Shown here one piece after another: positions 51,293 through 61,031 of a DNA stretch of 64,000 bases (its first letter is position 1; each line of letters opens with the position of its first letter). Origin of the DNA: Rhizobium terrae (GTDB lineage: Bacteria > Pseudomonadota > Alphaproteobacteria > Rhizobiales > Rhizobiaceae). A program made the translations under genes and the position numbers. Below the pieces are notes generated by a model, which searched no databases, had not been told where the DNA came from, and saw only the letters and a program-made list of their open reading frames with translations. Where the stretch lies: the NCBI RefSeq assembly GCF_003425685.1, contig NZ_QJKM01000020.1:1-64000 (forward strand). The letters run 5' to 3'.

Positions 51293-53059
51293 ATGAGTGA
51301 CATGAATCTGTTCGCCGACTTCGAAATTAGAATCAAGAACGCTTTGGAAACAATTGATATTGTGAAGGAAAAGCGAAGCGAAGTGGATTTCGGCCGTATC
51401 ACGGTGGAACCGCCGCGCGATCAGACCCATGGCGACGTCGCCACCAATGCCGCCATGGTGCTGGCAAAGCCACTCGGCACCAATCCGCGTGCGCTTGCCG
51501 ACGTGATCGCCGCCGCACTGCGCGCCGACCCCGATGTCAGCGAGGTCTCGGTCGCCGGTCCGGGCTTCATCAATCTCCGCCTTTCGACCGGCTATTGGCA
51601 AAACCTGCTGGCCTCGATGATCAAGGCCGGCCTGAGCTATGGCCGCTCGACCCTTGGTCAGGGCAGGAAGGCCAATGTCGAATACGTTTCGGCTAACCCG
51701 ACCGGCCCGATGCATGTCGGCCATTGCCGCGGCGCCGTTGTCGGTGATGCGCTAGCCAATCTCATGGAATTTGCCGGCTACGAGGTCGATAAGGAATATT
51801 ACATCAACGATGCGGGCAGCCAGATCGACGTGCTGGCTCGTTCGGCCTTCCTGCGTTACCGCGAGGCGCTGGGCGAAGACATCGGCCAGATCCCGGAGGG
51901 TCTCTATCCCGGCGACTACCTTGTTCCGGTCGGCCGGGAACTGGCCGCCGAATATGGTCCGCGGCTGCACAACATGCCGGAAGAAGATTGGATGCCGATC
52001 GTCAAGGACAAGTCCATCGACATGATGATGGCCATGATCCGCGACGACCTGCTTGCATTGAACGTCACCCACGACGTGTTCTTTTCCGAGCGTGCGCTGC
52101 ATGCCAACGGCGCGCAGCGCATCCGCCAGGCGATCAACGACCTGACCTTCAAGGGGCATGTCTACAAGGGCACTCTGCCACCCCCGAAAGGGCAGTTGCC
52201 GGAAGACTGGGAGGATCGCGAGCAGACGCTGTTCCGTTCCACCGAGGTGGGCGACGACATCGACCGGCCGCTGATCAAGTCGGACGGCAGTTATACCTAT
52301 TTCGCGGCCGACGTTGCTTACTTCAAGGACAAGTACGACCGAGGCTACGACGAGATGATCTATGTGCTCGGCGCCGACCACGGCGGCTATGTCAAGCGCC
52401 TGGAGGCGCTGGCGCGGGCCGTATCCGGGGGGTCGGCCAAGCTGACGGTGCTCCTGTGTCAGCTCGTCAAGCTGTTCCGCAATGGCGAGCCTGTGAAAAT
52501 GTCGAAGCGGTCGGGAAATTTCGTCACCCTGCGCGAGGTGGTCGACGAGGTCGGCCGCGATGCGGTGCGCTTCATGATGCTCTACCGGAAGAGTTCGGAG
52601 CCGCTCGACTTCGATTTCGCGAAAGTCACCGAGCAGTCGAAGGACAATCCGGTCTTTTACGTTCAATACGCCCATGCCCGCACCGCTTCGGTGTTCCGCC
52701 AGGCGAAGGACGCGTTTCCGGACCTTGATTTCGATTCGCTCGACCTTGTGGGTTCGACGGCTCTGATCGACGACCCGAACGAGCTGCAGCTGATCGCAAA
52801 ACTCGCCGAATACCCCAGAATCATTGAGGCTGCGGCCCAGGCGCAGGAGCCGCATCGGCTTGCTTTTTACCTGTATGATCTGGCAAGTTTCTTCCACGCG
52901 CATTGGAATAAAGGTAAGGAACAACCGGAATTACGCTTTGTTAACGATAAAAACCGACAATTGAGCATTGCCAGACTTGGGCTGGTGCATGCTGTCGCCT
53001 GTGTTTTGAAGTCCGGACTTGCGATCACAGGCACTGCGGCACCGGAAGAAATGCGGTAG
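51293..53059 (+). CDS. argS: Arginine--tRNA ligase
   Basis: 588 aa class I synthetase. ATG 51293 or 51302 are both possible. The N-terminal Add-1 domain is followed by the HIGH motif as HVGH at residues 141-144 (SANPTGPMHVGH) and KMSKR at 402-406. The C-terminal helical anticodon domain (AEYPRIIEAAAQAQEPHRLAFYLYDLASFFH) ends normally at EEMR. It lies 52 bp after dgt and 66 bp before the SPOR gene. Confidence 0.98.
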   Translation: MSDMNLFADFEIRIKNALETIDIVKEKRSEVDFGRITVEPPRDQTHGDVATNAAMVLAKPLGTNPRALADVIAAALRADPDVSEVSVAGPGFINLRLSTGYWQNLLASMIKAGLSYGRSTLGQGRKANVEYVSANPTGPMHVGHCRGAVVGDALANLMEFAGYEVDKEYYINDAGSQIDVLARSAFLRYREALGEDIGQIPEGLYPGDYLVPVGRELAAEYGPRLHNMPEEDWMPIVKDKSIDMMMAMIRDDLLALNVTHDVFFSERALHANGAQRIRQAINDLTFKGHVYKGTLPPPKGQLPEDWEDREQTLFRSTEVGDDIDRPLIKSDGSYTYFAADVAYFKDKYDRGYDEMIYVLGADHGGYVKRLEALARAVSGGSAKLTVLLCQLVKLFRNGEPVKMSKRSGNFVTLREVVDEVGRDAVRFMMLYRKSSEPLDFDFAKVTEQSKDNPVFYVQYAHARTASVFRQAKDAFPDLDFDSLDLVGSTALIDDPNELQLIAKLAEYPRIIEAAAQAQEPHRLAFYLYDLASFFHAHWNKGKEQPELRFVNDKNRQLSIARLGLVHAVACVLKSGLAITGTAAPEEMR

Positions 53060-53125
53060 ATATCGCCCTCATTTCCCCACATTGCACTGGCAGATGCGTA
53101 GTAGTGTAGGTGAGTGGACGAGGTA

Positions 53126-56100
53126 ATGGCCGATAACAACCTTGCGCGTAGCCGGAATGATGTGCCGGATTTCTTTGCCGATGACGATCCGCTGGCAGAA
53201 CTCGCCCGCATCGTAGGTTATGACGATCTGCCGGTCGCGTCGAGGCCTGCGGCGGCTGCGCCGCAGATGGCCAAGCGTGAACCTGCCTTCAATCTCGAAG
53301 ACGAGCTGTTGCGGGAGTTCGAGCGCTACGACGCGCCTCGTCTCGACCCGGTCCACGATATCGCGGTTGACGAAGCTCCGCGCCGCGGCATCGAGCCGCC
53401 GCCGGCTCTGTTCAATCCGTTCTCCGAACGGGAAGAGCCGCGTTTCGTTCCCGATGAACTTGAAGTATTCGAGGCGGATCAGGCGGACTCTGGCCGCGTG
53501 GATTTCGATGCGCTGCGTTACGACGAGCCGAAAGCCTCTCCGCAGGCATCCGCTGAAGCGCATCAGGCCGACGATCCTGCGCCGCAGCTTTCCGCTTCCG
53601 AGCCGATTGCCGAACAGCCTGTTGAAACCGCGCGTTTCGAACCGGTCTTCGATCTTCCCGACGCTCCCGTGGCTGGCCCGGTTTCCTCCGTGCCGGCCGC
53701 AGCGGTGGTCGAGGTCGAGCCCACTGTCGCCGAATTCGATCTTGCCGCCGAGCTGGAAAGCTCGATCGGCGGCGAGCCGGTTGTCGCGGCCGAACCCGTA
53801 TTCGTTGCCGCTCCCGAGCCCGAGGTGAAGCTGGAGCAGAAGCCGAAGGGCTACGTTCCGGGCTTCCGCATGCCGCTCGCCAATTTCAATCCGGCGCGCG
53901 ACGTCGCGCCTGCATCCCCGCAGCCGCCGCCTGCCGTAGAAGCTCAGGTCGCGGCTGCCGCATTTTCGTGGAGCTCGGAAGCTTCCATCTCTCAGCCGAA
54001 GGAAGAGGCGCCCGTCCAAAAGCCGGCGCTTCCTGTCGATGCTCCGCAGCCGGCTCCTGTTGTCGCCCCGGTCTCCGCTGCAGCCGCCAAACCGGACGCT
54101 TCGCCGACATGGTCCGAAACGCCTCCGGCAAAGGACCGCTTCTCGACCCTCGACGAGCTGATCTATGACGTGCAGCGCTATTCCCTGCCGACGGCGGCCA
54201 CGCCGTCACCGACGGCTCCGCTGACGTGGTCGCAGCCTGTCTCAGTCGCTCCCGCCGAACCCGTCGCGAACCCGGCCGTATCGGCGCCTGCCGCGGCGGC
54301 CGTCGCCGCTCCGGTCGCGGACGAGCCGACGCCCGCCGAGCAGGATCCGTTTGCCGACGACGCGTTCGAACTGTCGCTCGACGAGCTTGAACTCGATCTT
54401 GCCGATATCGTTGTCGAGGAAGCCGTCGCACAGCCGGCCGCCGCACCGGTCGCCAAGGCGGAAGAGCAGGCAGCTACAGCTAAGCCGGTCGTCGCGGCAG
54501 AACCTGCCGTACCGGTCGCCACCGCTCCCGTGGCCGCCGGGCCGGAGATGGCGGAGGATGTCGAAGCGGTCGCCGACCTGCCCTTCGATCCGGCGCAGAT
54601 CGCCGATTCCGAAGATCAGGTGGAGGCGATCGCCGAGCTTGACGTACCCGCGCTCCCCGTCGAAGAACCCGAGCAGCCGCCGGCTTATCGTCCGGAATAC
54701 GATCTCGACATCGATGCAGAACTGGCATCGCTGTTGATGACGCCGGGCAGGGCCGACGCCGCGCCGGTCGCCAAACCCGAGGTCGCCGTCACGCCGACTG
54801 TGGCGTTCTCGTCGTCCGATCGCCCGCCACAGGCCGCGCGTGCGCCGAACTATGCCGATCTTGATGATTTCGAGCGCGCGCTCGAAGAGGATTTCCGCCG
54901 CAGCCTGTCCGCGCCTCTGGCGCCTGCCGACCGCGAGGAACTGCATTATCCCGACGCCGATTATGTCGCGACGGTGGAGAATGCCCGTCGTTCGGTCCGC
55001 AGCTGGGCCGTGCCGCTGGTTCTGGCCGGCGTCGTCATTCTTGGCGGCGCGGGTGCCTATGCCTGGCTCGGCAACGGTGTGCGGGGCGTCGTGTCCGGTG
55101 GCGAGCCGGTCATCATCGCAGCCGATACCGATCCGGTGAAGGTCGCCCCCGAAAATCCGGGCGGCAAGACGGTTCCGAACCAAGACAAGGCTGTCTACGA
55201 CCGCGTCGCCGGTCTGGCTCCCCAGGAGCCGAAGCAGCATGCGCTGATCTCCTCCAACGAACAGCCGGTCGATGTTGTCCAGAAGACGCTGATGCCCGAC
55301 ACGCTGCCGCTGGAAGGCGAAAACGACATCGAGCCGACGGATGTGGGCGAGACGCGGGATCCGCGCCTGCTGCCGCAGGAACAGCAGGCTGCCGCTTCTG
55401 CCGAACAGCAGCCGGTCACCGTCATGCCGCGCAAAGTCAAAACCATGATCGTGCGCCCGGATGGCAAGCTGGTGGAACAGGAAGCTCCGGTGCCGGCGCT
55501 CGCCGCACCGGAACCCGCGAAGCTTCCGCCTGCCGGCCAGAAGACCACGGAGGTGGCATCGCTGCCCGCCGCCAGCGCTCCCGCCCAGGCCAAATCGGCA
55601 ACGGCTCAGCCCGCGCCGCCCGCAACGGGTGCAGGCCCGGCCGGCATCGTTCCGGTCTCCGCACCGGTCAACACGGCGGCCCCGTCGACAAACGGCGCCG
55701 CTCCGAGGGGCGGCCAGGTCGCTCCGCCTGCGGCGACGGCATCTCCCGCTCCGCTCGCACCATCCGCTCCCTTGGCTCCTGTCACGCCTGCCGCCACCCT
55801 CGCGCCTGTCCAGGCGACCTCCAGGGCACCGGTTCCGGCGGCCCGCCCGGCCGAACAGCCGGTCAACGTGGTCGCTGCGGTCTCCGACCAGGGTACCGTC
55901 CGCACACCGGGCCAGGCTCAGGCTGCATCGGCCCAGCCGGCTGCCGCATCCGCCCAGGTCGCCTCGCTCGGCGAGGGCGGTTACGTGATCCAGATCGCCT
56001 CCCTGCCGTCCCAGGCGGAAGCGCAGAAGTCCTATCAGAGCCTGTCGTCGAAGTTCGGCAGCGTCATCGGCGGCCGCGGCGTCGATATCAAGGCCGCCGA

Positions 56101-56218
56101 AATCGCCGGCAAGGGCACCTTCTACCGTGTCCGCATCCCGGCCGGCAGCAAGAACGACGCGGTGGCGCTCTGCGAAAAGTATCGCGCGGCTGGCGGGAGC
56201 TGCCTGGTCGGCCGGTAA
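53126..56218 (+). CDS. Large SPOR-domain membrane protein
   Basis: About 1,030 aa from ATG 53126; GTG 53114 is an alternative. Residues 1-620 are cytoplasmic, acidic and very rich in Pro, Ala and Glu with no folded domain that I recognise. One membrane helix (WAVPLVLAGVVILGGAGAYAWL, about 630-651) is followed by a periplasmic Pro/Ala-rich linker. The C-terminal SPOR domain (about 950-1030) begins GGYVIQIASLPSQAEAQKSY. SPOR binds denuded peptidoglycan at septa, so it is a likely divisome or growth-pole protein. It lies between argS and nagZ, as in other rhizobia. A strong terminator follows. Confidence 0.87.
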   Translation: MADNNLARSRNDVPDFFADDDPLAELARIVGYDDLPVASRPAAAAPQMAKREPAFNLEDELLREFERYDAPRLDPVHDIAVDEAPRRGIEPPPALFNPFSEREEPRFVPDELEVFEADQADSGRVDFDALRYDEPKASPQASAEAHQADDPAPQLSASEPIAEQPVETARFEPVFDLPDAPVAGPVSSVPAAAVVEVEPTVAEFDLAAELESSIGGEPVVAAEPVFVAAPEPEVKLEQKPKGYVPGFRMPLANFNPARDVAPASPQPPPAVEAQVAAAAFSWSSEASISQPKEEAPVQKPALPVDAPQPAPVVAPVSAAAAKPDASPTWSETPPAKDRFSTLDELIYDVQRYSLPTAATPSPTAPLTWSQPVSVAPAEPVANPAVSAPAAAAVAAPVADEPTPAEQDPFADDAFELSLDELELDLADIVVEEAVAQPAAAPVAKAEEQAATAKPVVAAEPAVPVATAPVAAGPEMAEDVEAVADLPFDPAQIADSEDQVEAIAELDVPALPVEEPEQPPAYRPEYDLDIDAELASLLMTPGRADAAPVAKPEVAVTPTVAFSSSDRPPQAARAPNYADLDDFERALEEDFRRSLSAPLAPADREELHYPDADYVATVENARRSVRSWAVPLVLAGVVILGGAGAYAWLGNGVRGVVSGGEPVIIAADTDPVKVAPENPGGKTVPNQDKAVYDRVAGLAPQEPKQHALISSNEQPVDVVQKTLMPDTLPLEGENDIEPTDVGETRDPRLLPQEQQAAASAEQQPVTVMPRKVKTMIVRPDGKLVEQEAPVPALAAPEPAKLPPAGQKTTEVASLPAASAPAQAKSATAQPAPPATGAGPAGIVPVSAPVNTAAPSTNGAAPRGGQVAPPAATASPAPLAPSAPLAPVTPAATLAPVQATSRAPVPAARPAEQPVNVVAAVSDQGTVRTPGQAQAASAQPAAASAQVASLGEGGYVIQIASLPSQAEAQKSYQSLSSKFGSVIGGRGVDIKAAEIAGKGTFYRVRIPAGSKNDAVALCEKYRAAGGSCLVGR

Positions 56219-56257
56219 TTCCGGGATCGCCGGAAATACGTGACGAACGAAATCGGG

Positions 56258-56282
56258 ACGGGGCGCCGGGCGCCCCGTTTTT
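56258..56282 (+). terminator. Rho-independent terminator after the SPOR gene
   Basis: Perfect 9-bp stem ACGGGGCGC/GCGCCCCGT, 3-nt loop and a run of five T. A strong call; nagZ then starts 32 bp later. Confidence 0.88.
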
Positions 56283-56313
56283 CGTTGAGCACCGAATGTT
56301 CTAGGATCGTCCC

Positions 56314-57330
56314 ATGACCGAATCAAAAGCCATGATCCTGGGCTCCAGCGGCCCGACCCTCACCGCCGATGAAATCGCCCTTTACCGCGACGAGCGCCCG
56401 TGGGGTTTCATCCTCTTTGCCCGCAATTGCGTGGAGCCGCAGCAGATCGCCGATCTCGTCTCGGCCATGCGCGACAGTGTCGGGAGGCCGGACGCGCCGG
56501 TCCTGATCGACCAGGAGGGAGGCCGGGTGCAGCGCATCCGTCCGCCGATGATCGAGAAATATCCATCGGCCGCCGCGCTGGGTGAGCTGTATCGCCGGGA
56601 TCGCGACAAAGGGTTGCGTGCCGCCTGGCTGATGTCCCGGCTGCATGCCTTCGACCTCACGAAGTTCGGCATCAACGTGGATTGTCTGCCAGTGCTCGAC
56701 GTGCCGGTGGAAGGTGCCAGCAACGTCATCGGCGACCGCGCCTACGGTTTCGACCCGAAGGCGGTCGCCGAGATGGGCAAGGCTGCCGCGGAAGGCTTGA
56801 AGGCCGCCGGCATGCTGCCCGTCATGAAGCACATTCCCGGCCATGGCCGCGGCATGGCGGACAGCCACCACGAGCTTCCGGTGGTGACGGTGTCGCGCGC
56901 CGAACTCGAAGCGCACGATTTCCTGCCCTTCGTCGCCATGAGGGACGAACTGATGGCGATGAGTGCCCATATCGTCTTCACGGCCATCGATCCGAGCGAA
57001 CCGGCGACGATCTCGCGCAAGGTGATCGAGGAAATCATCCGCGGCCATATCGGCTTTGACGGCCTCCTGATGTCCGACGATACCTCCATGAACGCGCTCA
57101 AAGGCACGATCGGCGAGCGTGCGGCACGGATAGTTGGGGGTGGGTGCGATATTGTCTTGCATTGCAATGGCGTCATGGACGAAATGAAGGCCGTTGTAAA
57201 AGAGGCGATCCCGCTGGCTGGTGAGGCGCTGAGGCGCGCAAAAGCGGTGGAGGCGGCTTTTGGTCCGGGAGACGATGCCGACGAAGATGCGATCCGCGCG
57301 GAGTTCCACGGCCTGCTTGCCGTTTCCTGA
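56314..57330 (+). CDS. nagZ: Beta-N-acetylhexosaminidase NagZ
   Basis: 338 aa family 3 glycoside hydrolase of the cytosol that removes GlcNAc from muropeptides in cell-wall recycling. The GH3 signature DQEGGRVQRIRPP is near the N terminus, the NagZ catalytic loop is KHIPGHGRGMADSHHELP, and the nucleophile is Asp255 in GLLMSDDTSM. There is no signal peptide. It starts the operon nagZ-scpA-scpB, with 29 bp to scpA. Confidence 0.95.
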   Translation: MTESKAMILGSSGPTLTADEIALYRDERPWGFILFARNCVEPQQIADLVSAMRDSVGRPDAPVLIDQEGGRVQRIRPPMIEKYPSAAALGELYRRDRDKGLRAAWLMSRLHAFDLTKFGINVDCLPVLDVPVEGASNVIGDRAYGFDPKAVAEMGKAAAEGLKAAGMLPVMKHIPGHGRGMADSHHELPVVTVSRAELEAHDFLPFVAMRDELMAMSAHIVFTAIDPSEPATISRKVIEEIIRGHIGFDGLLMSDDTSMNALKGTIGERAARIVGGGCDIVLHCNGVMDEMKAVVKEAIPLAGEALRRAKAVEAAFGPGDDADEDAIRAEFHGLLAVS

Positions 57331-57359
57331 CGGTCCTCTCCGGAAAGAGGTTTGAAGGA

Positions 57360-58217
57360 ATGGCCACCAATACACCGCAAGACGCCATTCCGATGGACAA
57401 GCTCTGGCAGGATGGTGCAGAGCGTGCGAGCGGAGAGCCGTTATTGGTGATCGACGTCGGCGGTTTCGAAGGCCCGCTCGACCTGCTTCTACACCTTGCG
57501 CGCAATCAGAAGGTCGACCTCGCCCGTATTTCCGTGCTGGCGCTCGCCGAGCAATATCTGCAGTTCATCGAAAGCGCCCGCCGGGTCCGCATCGAGCTTG
57601 CCGCCGACTATCTGGTGATGGCGGCCTGGCTTGCCTACCTCAAGTCCAAGCTGCTGATCCCGCAACAGGCCAAGGGCGACGACGGGCCAAGCGGTGAGGA
57701 ACTCGCCGCGACGCTGGCCTTCCGCCTGAAACGCCTGGAGGCGATGCGCGAGGCGGCGACCCGGCTCGTCAACCGCAACCGGCTCGGCCGGGATGTTTTC
57801 GCCCGCGGCGCGCCGGAACATATCCCGCACCGGATGCAGTCCGCCTATGATGCGACGCTCTACGATCTTCTTTCGGCCTATGCCAACCTGCGCCAGCGCA
57901 ATGCGGTTACCCAGGTGACGATCGAACGGCGCAAGGTATGGTCTCTGGTGGATGCGCGCGAACTCCTCACCCGCATGTTGGGCGAGATCGCCGACTGGAC
58001 GACGCTGCAGCATTATCTCCTGCCGTATCTGCCGCCGGAGGACCGGGTGACCGCGACTGCGAGTGCGTTTGCCGCGGCGCTGGAACTGGTGCGCGAAGGC
58101 AGCCTGCAGATCCGCCAGGACGGCGCTTTCCAGCCGATCTATCTGCGCAAGGGGGAGGGGCGGCCGAGGCCCTTGGCGCCGGCCCCGGGAGGCGCTGGCC
58201 CGGGAGGCACTGATTGA
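57360..58217 (+). CDS. scpA: Segregation and condensation protein A
   Basis: 285 aa kleisin subunit of the SMC condensin. The N-terminal pattern FEGPLDLLLHLARNQKVDLARISVLALAEQYL and the following LAADYLVMAAWLAYLKSKLLIP are diagnostic. It has the usual C-terminal winged-helix part. It overlaps scpB by 4 bp (TTGA), so the two are translationally coupled. Confidence 0.96.
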   Translation: MATNTPQDAIPMDKLWQDGAERASGEPLLVIDVGGFEGPLDLLLHLARNQKVDLARISVLALAEQYLQFIESARRVRIELAADYLVMAAWLAYLKSKLLIPQQAKGDDGPSGEELAATLAFRLKRLEAMREAATRLVNRNRLGRDVFARGAPEHIPHRMQSAYDATLYDLLSAYANLRQRNAVTQVTIERRKVWSLVDARELLTRMLGEIADWTTLQHYLLPYLPPEDRVTATASAFAAALELVREGSLQIRQDGAFQPIYLRKGEGRPRPLAPAPGGAGPGGTD

Positions 58218-58927
58218 CGTCGAAAATGGATAATCTGCCGGAGGCCCCGCAGGAAGGCGTCGGGCAGCAGCATTTCACGCTTGAGGAAGCGGAACGGATT
58301 GCCGAGGCACTGGTCTTCGCGTCGGCTGAACCCGTCTCGGAAGCCTTTCTGGCGGACAGATTGCCGCGCGGCACGGATGTGGCGGCGATCATGCAGAGCC
58401 TGATGGCCTCCTATGCGACCCGCGGCGTCAATCTCGTCCGCACCGGTGACCGTTGGGCCTTCCGCACCGCCGCCGACCTTTCCTTCGTGATCCGCAGCGA
58501 GGAAAACGAGGCGAAGAAATTGTCGCGCGCAGCGCTTGAGGTGTTGGCGATCATCGCCTATCACCAGCCGGTGACGCGCGCCGAGATCGAGGAGATCCGC
58601 GGCGTCCAGACATCGAGGGGCACGCTCGATGTCTTGATGGAGGCAGGCTGGGTGCGTTTTCGGGGGCGCCGCCGCACACCCGGCCGGCCGGTGACTTTGG
58701 GCACGACACCTGATTTCCTCGATCATTTCGGTCTCGAAGAACTGCGCGACCTGCCCGGTCTCGAAGAATTGAAGGGGGCGGGACTGCTTTCCGGCCGCAT
58801 TCCGCCGGGCTTTGCAATCCCTGTCCCGCAGCATGCCGACGAGCTTTCGGAGGACGAGGATCCGATCACCCAGCTGGACCTCGAAGAACTCGGCCTCCTC
58901 GCGCCGGGCGGCGGCGATCAGGAATAG
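58214..58927 (+). CDS. scpB: Segregation and condensation protein B
   Basis: 237 aa from TTG 58214, which overlaps the scpA stop; ATG 58226 is an alternative. The two winged-helix domains are seen in EAERIAEALVFASAEPVSEAFLADRLP and ALEVLAIIAYHQPVTRAEIEEIRGV. The C-terminal tail is acidic. It binds ScpA and SMC. Confidence 0.96.
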   Translation: MTSKMDNLPEAPQEGVGQQHFTLEEAERIAEALVFASAEPVSEAFLADRLPRGTDVAAIMQSLMASYATRGVNLVRTGDRWAFRTAADLSFVIRSEENEAKKLSRAALEVLAIIAYHQPVTRAEIEEIRGVQTSRGTLDVLMEAGWVRFRGRRRTPGRPVTLGTTPDFLDHFGLEELRDLPGLEELKGAGLLSGRIPPGFAIPVPQHADELSEDEDPITQLDLEELGLLAPGGGDQE

Positions 58928-59155
58928 GACCGTATTTTCCTCGTACCCCGGGATGTCGGGGCTTAAAGCGTCCGGCAAGGCGCCACGGCTGTCGTGGATC
59001 GTGTAAGGTCGAAAGGGTAGACGAGTAAGTGAACCGGCAGTCTCCGCGCCGGTTGACGGGGTTCCGATACCGGTATTCCTGGAGGATATTTTGGTGTTTG
59101 AAAAAGCGCCATAAAGGGCTTACATCGGTATTACGTTTCTAATGGAGTTGGACTT

Positions 59156-59380
59156 ATGGGTTCTTTCAGTGTGTGGCATTGGCTGATCGTTCTGGTCATC
59201 GTGCTCGTTCTTTTCGGACGCGGCAAGATTCCCGAACTGATGGGCGATTTCGCCAAGGGCATCAAGAGCTTCAAGAAGGGTATGTCGGACGACGACGCCC
59301 AGGAAGCAAATGGCGCGGCGACCACCGCAAAGACGGTCGATCACAAGCCTGATGAGGTCAAGGAAACCAGCCGGTCGTAA
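59156..59380 (+). CDS. tatA: Twin-arginine translocase subunit TatA
   Basis: 74 aa with one N-terminal helix (WHWLIVLVIVLVLFGRGKIPEL), the amphipathic FAKGIKSFKKGM and a polar tail. It polymerises into the Tat pore. It starts the tatABC operon, 228 bp after scpB. GGAG is 9 nt upstream. Confidence 0.96.
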   Translation: MGSFSVWHWLIVLVIVLVLFGRGKIPELMGDFAKGIKSFKKGMSDDDAQEANGAATTAKTVDHKPDEVKETSRS

Positions 59381-59412
59381 GACCGGGTTGAAGGTTCCGG
59401 GAGCCTTATTGC

Positions 59413-60156
59413 ATGCTTGATATCGGCTGGACCGAGCTACTCGTCATCGCGATCGTCCTTATCGTCGTGGTCGGTCCGAAGGATCTGCCGCCCATGCTTC
59501 GGGCGTTCGGGAAGATGACGGCGAACCTGCGCAAGATGGCCGGCGAATTCCGAACGCAGTTCGATGAGGCATTGCGCGAGTCGGAGCTTGACGACGTACG
59601 CAAGACCATTTCGGATGCGCAGCGGCTGAACCCGACAAATGCCCTGCGCGATGCGATCAATCCGCTTCGCCAGATGGGGCAGGAGATCAAGGCCGACCTG
59701 CAGAAGGCGACGCAGATGCCGGGCGCGCCGGAGGCGAGCCCGGCGGATGTCGAGGCGCAGCAGGCGATCGAAGGTACGGCCGAGGGTGAGGCCGCGCCGG
59801 AAATTCCGATGAATTTCCCGTCGCCGGCGCCCGCGATGCCCTCAAGCCAGCCGACCGTTCAGGCGACCGCGGCTGCTCCCGCGCAATCCGGGCCGGCGTC
59901 GGCGCCAGCCGCATCCGCACCGGTCGCCGCCATCGAAAAGCCCAAGCCCGCCCGCAAGCCTGCTGCCGCCAAGGCGAAGCCCGCCGCCGAACCGGCGCCT
60001 GTGCCGGCCGTGACGGGTGCCGTCGAAAAACCGAAGCGCAGCCGCGCCGCGGCCAAGCCTGCGCCTGTGGCCCAGGTGGCGGAGGCGGAGGCCGTCAAGG
60101 CGCCCGCCCGCAAGCGTGCGGCGAAGAAGACCGATATGCCGAAGGATGACGCATGA
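59413..60156 (+). CDS. tatB: Twin-arginine translocase subunit TatB
   Basis: 247 aa. The N-terminal helix MLDIGWTELLVIAIVLIVVVGPKDLP and the conserved amphipathic region identify TatB, which with TatC recognises the signal peptide. The C-terminal half is an Ala/Pro/Lys-rich tail of low complexity, longer than in enterobacteria but usual in rhizobia. It overlaps tatC by 4 bp. Confidence 0.95.
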   Translation: MLDIGWTELLVIAIVLIVVVGPKDLPPMLRAFGKMTANLRKMAGEFRTQFDEALRESELDDVRKTISDAQRLNPTNALRDAINPLRQMGQEIKADLQKATQMPGAPEASPADVEAQQAIEGTAEGEAAPEIPMNFPSPAPAMPSSQPTVQATAAAPAQSGPASAPAASAPVAAIEKPKPARKPAAAKAKPAAEPAPVPAVTGAVEKPKRSRAAAKPAPVAQVAEAEAVKAPARKRAAKKTDMPKDDA

Positions 60157-60977
60157 GCGGTGACATCGAAGACAAGCCGCAGCCGCTCATCGAGCACCTA
60201 ATGGAACTGCGCACGCGTCTGATCTGGTCGATCGGTGCGTTTTTCGTGGCGTTCGTCGTCTGCTTCTTTTTCGCCAAGCAGCTCTTCAACCTGCTGGTCG
60301 TTCCCTACAAATGGGCGGTCGTCTGGGCTCACCTGGATCTTGCAAAGTCGGAGCTGATCTACACCGCGCCGCAGGAGTTTTTCTTCACCCAGGTGAAGGT
60401 TGCGATGTTCGGCGCGCTGGTGATCGCTTTCCCGGTAATCGCCTCGCAGATCTACAAGTTCGTGGCGCCGGGTCTCTACAAGAACGAGCGGGCGGCCTTC
60501 CTGCCGTTCCTGATCGCTTCGCCCATCCTGTTCCTGATGGGCGGGGCGCTCGTCTATTTCTTCTTCACGCCGATGGTGATGTGGTTCTTCCTGGCCATGC
60601 AGCAGGCGCCGACCGAGGGCGAGGTCGGCATTTCGCTCCTGCCGCGCGTCTCGGAATATCTCAGCCTCATCATGACGCTGGTGCTTTCCTTCGGGCTGGT
60701 CTTCCAGCTGCCGGTCATCACCACCCTCCTGGCGCGCGTCGGCATTCTGAGCAGCACCTGGCTCAGGGAAAAGCGCAAATACGCGATCGTGCTGGCTTTC
60801 GTCGTCGCCGCGGTGCTGACCCCGCCCGACCCGATGTCCCAGATCGGCCTTGCGCTGCCGACCATCCTTCTCTACGAGATTTCCATCTACGCCGCACGAC
60901 TCGTCGAGCGCAAACGTGCTGAAGATGCTCTCCAGGAGCAGGCAGCGTCGGACGTTTCGGAAACCGAGAAGGCTTGA
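60153..60977 (+). CDS. tatC: Twin-arginine translocase subunit TatC
   Basis: 274 aa, six membrane helices. The N-terminal PLIEHLMELRTRLIWSI signature and PQEFFFTQVKVAMFGALVIAFPVI follow the family, as does the RKYAIVLAFVVAAVLTPPDPMSQ segment. It receives twin-arginine precursors; three binding proteins in this window appear to be such substrates. serS follows after 54 bp. Confidence 0.97.
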   Translation: MSGDIEDKPQPLIEHLMELRTRLIWSIGAFFVAFVVCFFFAKQLFNLLVVPYKWAVVWAHLDLAKSELIYTAPQEFFFTQVKVAMFGALVIAFPVIASQIYKFVAPGLYKNERAAFLPFLIASPILFLMGGALVYFFFTPMVMWFFLAMQQAPTEGEVGISLLPRVSEYLSLIMTLVLSFGLVFQLPVITTLLARVGILSSTWLREKRKYAIVLAFVVAAVLTPPDPMSQIGLALPTILLYEISIYAARLVERKRAEDALQEQAASDVSETEKA

Positions 60978-61031
60978 GGTTTTTCTTCAGCCTATGATAC
61001 GTGCGGCGTCTCGCGTTTAAGGCTAGGAACG

